A DNA stretch of 25,929 bases from the IMG/VR virus record IMGVR_UViG_3300024346_004390, positions 1 through 25,929 of that record, one strand, 5' to 3'. Position numbers and translations under genes: made by a program. Source of the DNA: a virus. The notes below the pieces were generated by a model, which was given only the letters and a program-made list of their open reading frames with translations, searched no databases and was not told the DNA's origin. Positions 22,067 through 25,929 of this stretch are shown here, in pieces. Every line of letters starts with the position of its first letter. Position 1 is the first letter of the stretch.

Positions 22067-22208
22067 TGGAACGACCTCCCCACTCCACCTGAAGGTTGTT
22101 CACGGACGCAATCTTCAGGGAGATTGCATCAGTCAGACGAGTGACCTCAGCCTGTGCCTCCGCACGGCATCTTAGTAGGATGTCAAGGGTTGGGAAGGTA
22201 TCATCCAT
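22056..22208 (-). CDS. Hypothetical protein, 50 aa
   Basis: ATG 22208, eight bases after GGAGG; the larger frame to 22379 is a shadow. Begins MDDTFPTLDILLRCRAEAQA, helical, and ends GGRSNGG, nearly identical to the end of the next upstream gene because both contain the same repeated junction sequence. Confidence 0.58.
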   Translation of the reverse strand: MDDTFPTLDILLRCRAEAQAEVTRLTDAISLKIASVNNLQVEWGGRSNGG

Positions 22209-22220
22209 TGGAACGACCTC
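22058..22220 (-). repeat. Duplicated gene-junction sequence (two copies, 19 bp)
   Basis: The minus-strand sequence GGGAGGTCGTTCCAATGGA occurs at 22062-22080 and 22204-22222. Each copy encodes the GGRSNG end of one gene and at the same time supplies the ribosome-binding site and ATG of the next. Duplication of a complete junction is the likely origin. Confidence 0.8.
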
Positions 22221-22494
22221 CCGCCAAGGTGATGGCTGTCCGTGTATCCTGAGCATTCTCATACTCACGCTCAGCATCAGCAAGGGCAGCAGTAGCACGG
22301 GCTGACTCAGCACACCGCTTCCCCAAAGCCTTGTACTCCTTGCCTGTGTCCAGAGTGGGCGAGGTGAACGCCCATGCATGGAACGCCTTGTCGGCTGCCG
22401 CCTTGCACTTCCATTCCAACTTACGAGCAGCCATCAGGCTTAGGAATGCGGCTCCGCATTCCCGCCACGACTGAATGTATGCTTCACTCTGCAT
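22201..22494 (-). CDS. Hypothetical alanine-rich helical protein, 97 aa
   Basis: ATG 22494, six bases after AGGAGG. Begins MQSEAYIQSWRECGAAFLSL, mostly helix (RATAALADAEREYENAQDTR), ends in GGRSNG. Unrecognised. Confidence 0.58.
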   Translation of the reverse strand: MQSEAYIQSWRECGAAFLSLMAARKLEWKCKAAADKAFHAWAFTSPTLDTGKEYKALGKRCAESARATAALADAEREYENAQDTRTAITLAGGRSNG

Positions 22495-22627
22495 CGCTGT
22501 CCTCCTGCCATGTACAATCATGGCATATCAAATAGGATACTCGGTACTTCGTGTTGGTGTACGATACACCACACGATTGACACTCACACGTCTCATCTTT
22601 CCACACTAAAGGATTACCTTCCCACAT
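22484..22627 (-). CDS. Mini zinc-ribbon protein, 47 aa
   Basis: ATG 22627, two bases past the upstream stop (TAAGATG), with GAGG upstream. Product begins MWEGNPLVWKDETCECQSCG and has CECQSC (14-19) and CHDC (35-38), two knuckles 16 residues apart, fitting one zinc ribbon. Likely binds nucleic acid or a protein partner. The stop overlaps the next gene by 11 bases. Confidence 0.62.
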   Translation of the reverse strand: MWEGNPLVWKDETCECQSCGVSYTNTKYRVSYLICHDCTWQEDSDAE

Positions 22628-22628
22628 C

Positions 22629-22889
22629 TTAGTCCCTCTCGATCTGGGTATAGTACCCTAGTGAACCCGTGATTCGGTCTGTACCCTTACGGTACACTAG
22701 TACCTCAAACTCACGCTCACCCCCTGATGAGCGTTGCATTGATATACCAGTATCAACACGGTCTGTGTTGATAAGATCGAGGTGCGATCTAATGAGACGC
22801 ATGACCTCATCGCGAGTCCCACACCAGCCAACTGGCTGGCTCAGGTCTTCACCGTGTGGTGTGAAGACGACCTTGAAGTTGTTACACAT
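22629..22889 (-). CDS. Hypothetical protein, 86 aa
   Basis: ATG 22889 with GGAGGG six bases upstream. Starts MCNNFKVVFTPHGEDLSQPV; central RDEVMRLIRSHLDLINTDR helix; C-terminal EFEVLVYRKGTDRITGSLGY. Unrecognised. Confidence 0.58.
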   Translation of the reverse strand: MCNNFKVVFTPHGEDLSQPVGWCGTRDEVMRLIRSHLDLINTDRVDTGISMQRSSGGEREFEVLVYRKGTDRITGSLGYYTQIERD

Positions 22890-23259
22890 CGGTTCCCTCC
22901 ATCTTCCTGATCTGCTGCGACAGACCGTATAGCCGCATCTCAAGGCGAGAGACAAGGCTTGCCGCCTCAAGGCGGCTGACCTCAGCCGCCGCCGCTGTCA
23001 CTACTGTAGCCTCCGATGCGATACGGGCGTGATTCAGGTATTCCCTGCACGACACCCGCAGATCAATCAATTCATCGAGAGTCCGTACACCAGACTCTTT
23101 CTGAAGGGTGGTTAGTTCCTTCATCATGTCAACTCTCATCTCCCCTAACACCACGATGGTGTCTCCCGCCTGAGATGGCGGGAGATGGTACATCTCCGCA
23201 TCAGCACGGTCAAGCCGTGCAAGATGTGACTCCAACCTCTTGATTTTTTCAAGGCTCAT
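22882..23259 (-). CDS. Coiled-coil hypothetical protein rich in hairpin-forming codons
   Basis: A 125-residue helical protein (MSLEKIKRLESHLARLDRAD..., AEVSRLEAASLVSRLEMRLY). AAGGAGGAG precedes the ATG, which overlaps the previous stop as ATGA. Its DNA holds many perfect inverted repeats, e.g. 22961-22976, 22971-22990, 23162-23185, 23181-23197 and 23204-23220. Function unknown. Confidence 0.62.
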   Translation of the reverse strand: MSLEKIKRLESHLARLDRADAEMYHLPPSQAGDTIVVLGEMRVDMMKELTTLQKESGVRTLDELIDLRVSCREYLNHARIASEATVVTAAAAEVSRLEAASLVSRLEMRLYGLSQQIRKMEGTDV

Positions 23260-23810
23260 CGCGACTCCTCCTTGTTAACGGTGAATGTACTGATGTCGCG
23301 AGCGAACTCACGCATCTCTTCGAGCGAGAGTTCAACGCCTCGCTTGTTGGCGGGGAGATCCAACTCCACCACCACCACGCTACAACACATCGCTGCCAAG
23401 TTAAGTGGCAGTACACCCGCAACTCGACGCCCCCTGAGTTGGGTGTCGCCGTCTGTCACATGACTAAGAACCTGAGTGGAGGCATCAGCATAACCCTTCT
23501 CGATGAGATACAGGACGAGGCTATGGTGACGGGTCACCACTAGGTCTACCTTATTAGGAGCGGGGTCTACACCCCATCCCAGATCCCGTTGAGCGTATTC
23601 CCACTCAGACCTTGCCTCCTCCTCAGCCTGCCACTCGGCTGCCCATCGTGCTGACTGAGCACGGAGTGCAACCAGCACCGCCTCATGGGCTTCAGCCCAA
23701 CCGTATTGGGCGGGAGTCTTCCAGATCTCCTCTTGAATAGCCCAAAGACGGTTGATCTCCGCCTCCTCTGCCGCCGTATCTCGATGGCGCTTTGAGATGG
23801 GGTCGCTCAT
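23256..23810 (-). CDS. Csx16-like (type III CRISPR-associated) domain protein, candidate ring nuclease
   Basis: A 184-residue protein. Residues 1-85 are a charged, Trp/Ala/Glu-rich helical region. Residues 88-177 match the layout of the Csx16/VVA1548 family: VDLVVTRHHSLVLYLIEKG (88-106), HV (117-118), GRRVAGVLPLNLAA (127-140), VELDLPANKRGVELSLEEM (148-166) and a final ISTFTV. Csx16 occurs beside type III CRISPR loci and, as I recall, has been reported to cleave cyclic oligoadenylate. In a phage early region it would be expected to switch off the host's cOA signal, an anti-CRISPR role. GAGG lies seven bases before the ATG; coupled by ATGA on both sides. The match is by eye; catalytic residues are not established here. 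Confidence 0.7.
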   Translation of the reverse strand: MSDPISKRHRDTAAEEAEINRLWAIQEEIWKTPAQYGWAEAHEAVLVALRAQSARWAAEWQAEEEARSEWEYAQRDLGWGVDPAPNKVDLVVTRHHSLVLYLIEKGYADASTQVLSHVTDGDTQLRGRRVAGVLPLNLAAMCCSVVVVELDLPANKRGVELSLEEMREFARDISTFTVNKEESR

Positions 23811-24010
23811 CGAGCCACCTCACACAATTCGCGGGTCGATGACCCGTCTTGACGAGTCAAGATGCGCCACTCGTTACCATCCCGATCCACATAGCGGGTG
23901 ATCACGGTATTCGCCGCCTTCCCCGCCGCATTGCGGCTAGAACGGGTGCTGCCGCGCTTAGCGCGGTGTAACTTGCTAGCGCCGATGATCGAACTGAACT
24001 TAGTAGGCAT
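23807..24010 (-). CDS. Small basic protein, 67 aa
   Basis: ATG 24010 with GGAG eight bases upstream, behind structured leader 1. A strongly basic N-terminal half (SKLHRAKRGSTRSSRNAAGK) suggests nucleic-acid binding; the C-terminal half is beta-like (VITRYVDRDGNEWRILTRQD). Several perfect hairpins lie in its coding sequence (23832-23862, 23952-23966). Precedes the Csx16-like gene with ATGA coupling. Confidence 0.62.
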   Translation of the reverse strand: MPTKFSSIIGASKLHRAKRGSTRSSRNAAGKAANTVITRYVDRDGNEWRILTRQDGSSTRELCEVAR

Positions 24011-24118
24011 GGGGTAAACTCCATTAGAGGGAAGGTGGTAGAACGGCATTGATAGAGTTATCAATGTCGAGTGAGTGCGGAAAGGCTAGGATACCCGTCA
24101 AGGTAGCGAAGCCGTTGG
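24011..24118 (-). promoter_or_regulatory. Structured leader 1
   Basis: Homologous to leaders 2 and 3. In transcript order: a hairpin at 24084-24113 (GGCT/AGCC outer and TACC/GGTA inner stems with a CGTCAA loop, plus strand), the box CTTTCCGCACTCA, a second hairpin at 24047-24066 (CATTGAT/ATCAATG), then CCTTCCCTCTAATGGAGTTT and the ATG. Confidence 0.6.
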
Positions 24119-24211
24119 TCAATCGTTGTCGAACATCAGTTGCAGCGCTATACACAAGACGCTACAGATGATCGCACTAAACAGGGTCATCATGCCCATT
24201 AAGTACATCAT
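24119..24211 (-). CDS. Membrane micropeptide, 30 aa
   Basis: ATG 24211 overlaps the upstream TGA. The product is one hydrophobic segment, MMYLMGMMTLFSAIICSVLC (first 20 residues), continuing to a short acidic FDND tail. Shine-Dalgarno is weak, so coupling to the upstream gene is likely. Function unknown; an early inner-membrane peptide. Confidence 0.5.
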   Translation of the reverse strand: MMYLMGMMTLFSAIICSVLCIALQLMFDND

Positions 24212-24543
24212 CGTCGCACCGCCTTCGATGAAAGGACGAGGTCGAGACGGGCTTGCACCGCTTCTACCAATCCCTTGCGGGGGAACGGCGCCATCACCTC
24301 GTTCAGACGCTTGACCCAAGAGGGAGCCTCCTTGCGATAGAAGGCTACCAATCGTTCGGCTTGCGACTCAACGGACTGAGCGCCGTAAGTCGGCGCAATA
24401 GCGTCGAAGATATCCACTAGTCCTTTCGTGTCCCCGTCGATGTTACAGAGTTCAACGGCGCAAGCCCTATCGCGAGCAGCGCCGAAGTCCCCGTCTGATT
24501 CAACGCATAGACGATGGGCGTAGGCTGTCAGTTGGCAAGTCAT
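24208..24543 (-). CDS. Early hypothetical protein, 111 aa
   Basis: ATG 24543, seven bases after GGAG, behind structured leader 2. Helical protein starting MTCQLTAYAHRLCVESDGDF and ending RLDLVLSSKAVRR; no motif recognised. Its distinct leader suggests separate regulation from neighbours. Confidence 0.62.
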   Translation of the reverse strand: MTCQLTAYAHRLCVESDGDFGAARDRACAVELCNIDGDTKGLVDIFDAIAPTYGAQSVESQAERLVAFYRKEAPSWVKRLNEVMAPFPRKGLVEAVQARLDLVLSSKAVRR

Positions 24544-24672
24544 GGGAAGACTCCATTAGAGGGAAGGTGCGAACGGCATTGATAGAGTTATCAATACCGA
24601 TGAATGCGGAAAGGCTCCACCATCCGCTAGGATGGCAGAGCCGTTGGGGTAGGGTGAATGCGGGGCGGTTGC
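24544..24672 (-). promoter_or_regulatory. Structured leader 2
   Basis: Hairpin at 24613-24642 pairs GGCTC with GAGCC and CCATCC with GGATGG around GCTA, an 11-bp stem with a symmetric CA/CA internal loop. The box CTTTCCGCATTCA, a second hairpin at 24578-24595 (ATTGAT/ATCAAT) and CCTTCCCTCTAATGGAGTCT follow, as in leader 1. Confidence 0.65.
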
Positions 24673-25158
24673 TTAACGCATAGCCTTGAGAATGTCCTTG
24701 AACGAGATCTTCGAGTTGCCGTCACCAATGACGGCGCCGATGGCTTGACGGGCGGTGAGGGTAAACCCCTTCACCTTCAGCGAGTAGTTCCAGCCGTTAA
24801 TGAGACCACCCTTTCCTGCAACGATCAGTTCCCAAGTAGCGACAATCTTCTGAATGTCTTCGGTCACTTGGTCAAGGAAGCCCGATGGAATCGAAGATGA
24901 CCAGATGCGGTCGAACACACTCATGTCGAACTCAGCGTCATCGCCGCCTTCATCGCGGTGCTTATCCAAAGCCTTCTGGGCTTTCTCAATCTGCTTCACG
25001 GTAACGGTATTGAGCAGCAAGGGACAAGCCTCGCTGCCAACAAGACCGCCACCGAAGGCGGCAACGCGATTGAAGGCGGCGGTCATCTCAGCAACTGATG
25101 CGAAGACCGTAGTGACCGATGGCGCAGATACGAAAGTGACTTTGGATGCTTTGGACAT
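24673..25158 (-). CDS. First early protein, 161 aa, unrecognised
   Basis: The gene nearest to the right end and so probably the first transcribed. ATG 25158, nine bases after GGAG, behind structured leader 3. The protein has a polar start (MSKASKVTFVSAPSVTTVFA), a helical charged middle (IEKAQKALDKHRDEGGDDAE) and a C-terminus with LINGWNYSLKVKGFTLTARQ. No known family is recognised. First early genes of T7-like phages commonly counter host defences or host enzymes, but that is position-based inference. Confidence 0.65.
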   Translation of the reverse strand: MSKASKVTFVSAPSVTTVFASVAEMTAAFNRVAAFGGGLVGSEACPLLLNTVTVKQIEKAQKALDKHRDEGGDDAEFDMSVFDRIWSSSIPSGFLDQVTEDIQKIVATWELIVAGKGGLINGWNYSLKVKGFTLTARQAIGAVIGDGNSKISFKDILKAMR

Positions 25159-25256
25159 AGTGGTAAACTCCGATAGAGTGCGAAGGGTAACATCGAACGA
25201 TGCTATACCCGATTGAATGCAGAACGACTCTGCTACCCGTCAAGGTAGCAAAGTCG
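25159..25256 (-). promoter_or_regulatory. Structured leader 3
   Basis: Hairpin at 25225-25256 pairs CGACT with AGTCG and TGCTACC with GGTAGCA around CGTCAA: 12 base pairs and one mismatch. A TTCTGCATTCA box, a small hairpin at 25191-25202 (CATCG-AA-CGATG) and CTATCGGAGTTTACC precede the first early ATG. Stem sequence differs from leaders 1 and 2 while pairing is kept. Confidence 0.65.
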
Positions 25257-25273
25257 GGCAACGACGATGAATC

Positions 25274-25315
25274 GGCGTTGTTCGTTTGGCGTTGGTCGGT
25301 CGGCGTTGAAACAAA
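25274..25315. repeat. Three direct repeats with 14-bp period
   Basis: GGCGTTG occurs at 25274, 25288 and 25302, exactly 14 bases apart (CAACGCC on the minus strand), just upstream of leader 3 in the direction of transcription. The spacing, near one and a third helical turns, suggests an iteron-like or operator site for an early regulator. Confidence 0.6.
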
Positions 25316-25929
25316 GTAGGAGTTGCTATGACCCACTTCGAGTTATCGTATTTCATCCTATTCCATATTCTTGACCTGATATCGTCCGACGATGCAAGCA
25401 TGGATTGATGCATTCACCCTACTGAACAGTTTAGAGCCTTTAATTCTCTTATCTGCTACGACTTCGGGGTGTTATACCAACCGTCATTAATCGTCCATCG
25501 AGACCCGTCAAGGTACTTCCGAATGAAACTTGTTTGATTAGGGAATATCTTCGCTTTCATGGTAACATCAAGGTTGATCCTCAATGGTATGGCAGTACCT
25601 TCCGTCTCCCCGCAACTTGGCAGGATCGAACTAGAACCGTTCATAGGAACTAGAACGATGCATCAAGCGCATCGGACGGGGCATCTTAGCAGAGTGATAG
25701 CCCTGCTAGCGAACCCTAAGTTATACAATCCACCGATGACCCGTGAGGGTAATATCGCCCACTAGCAGCACCTGCCGCCAATGGCTCTCTATCGGTGATT
25801 AGTTGTCTGTACTAGGCATCTTGACTGCCTACACTCATAGGTGGGGAGCGGGGAGTGTCCAACGGTATAGCGGCAATGTGGGCAAATTGGGGGGGGACAC
25901 CGGTGGGGGGGGAGGGGGGGCGGTGAAAC
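25316..25929. other. Gene-free right end with candidate promoter signals and poly-G tail
   Basis: No ORF here has a convincing ribosome-binding site. ACCCGTCAAGGTA, the loop-side sequence of leaders 1 and 3, recurs at 25503-25515. An extended -10-like TGGTATAAC reads leftward at 25471-25479 and another TATAAC at about 25720-25725; neither has a good -35 box, so host promoters are only suggested. The last 45 bases contain runs of 7 to 9 G, unlike anything else in the window; they may be a sequencing or assembly artefact at a contig end, or less likely a real terminus. A terminal repeat cannot be tested from this window. Confidence 0.45.

Noticed and set aside
25088-25336. 82-codon minus-strand ORF over leader 3
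   Set aside because: Covers the hairpin leader and the direct repeats and has no ribosome-binding site; better explained as a chance frame.
25456-25644. 62-codon minus-strand ORF in the right-end non-coding stretch
   Set aside because: No Shine-Dalgarno at a usable distance from any ATG, and it overlaps the leader-like ACCCGTCAAGGTA copy; the last 34 codons look protein-like but not enough to call.

Overview
The window is the replication and early half of a double-stranded DNA phage of the T7-like (Autographivirales-like) type. All recognised genes lie on the minus strand and read from the right end (about 25.2 kb) leftwards. The diagnostic genes are a single-subunit T7-type RNA polymerase, a gp2.5-like single-strand-binding protein, a bifunctional primase-helicase, a family A DNA polymerase with exonuclease, and a 5'-3' exonuclease. 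The left edge cuts a class II ribonucleotide reductase gene. The right edge is a 0.77-kb gene-free stretch ending in poly-G runs that look like a contig terminus. Two cargo proteins carry planctomycete-style dockerin/EF-hand repeats, one with a C-type lectin domain, so the host is inferred to be a planctomycete (Phycisphaerae-like). That inference rests on protein style only.

Region 1 (25.9-24.0 kb): the gene-free right end, three 14-bp-spaced direct repeats, and three homologous structured leaders, each in front of an early gene. Region 2 (23.8-16.7 kb): about 26 small, tightly overlapping early genes, mostly unrecognised. Exceptions are a protein whose C-terminal half resembles the type III CRISPR-associated family Csx16 (candidate anti-CRISPR ring nuclease), an Api92-like protein, a DUF3846-like protein, a heptad-repeat coiled coil, a mini zinc ribbon and two membrane micropeptides. 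Region 3 (16.7-14.1 kb): the phage RNA polymerase behind a 20-nt element that recurs exactly once more, ahead of the dUTPase; this is a candidate phage promoter. Region 4 (14.1-10.4 kb): a metallophosphoesterase, an HExxH protein, the SSB, a RusA resolvase (in place of T7 endonuclease I) and small genes. Region 5 (10.4-8.6 kb): two dockerin-repeat cargo genes with tRNA-Leu(UAA) and tRNA-Arg(UCU). Region 6 (8.6-0 kb): ThyX, cytidine/dCMP deaminase-like, primase-helicase (with an apparent internal start giving a helicase-only form), holin-like, a nested coiled-coil gene, DNA polymerase, a permuted papain-like protein, dNMP-kinase-like, exonuclease, dUTPase and class II RNR.

Functionally, early genes would be made first, then the phage polymerase would transcribe the metabolism and replication genes. 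RNR, deaminase, dUTPase, ThyX and the kinase together form a route from ribonucleotides to dTTP, and the exonuclease could salvage host DNA. Most neighbouring genes overlap as ATGA, TAATG or similar, so translational coupling is pervasive. Structural genes are not in the window.
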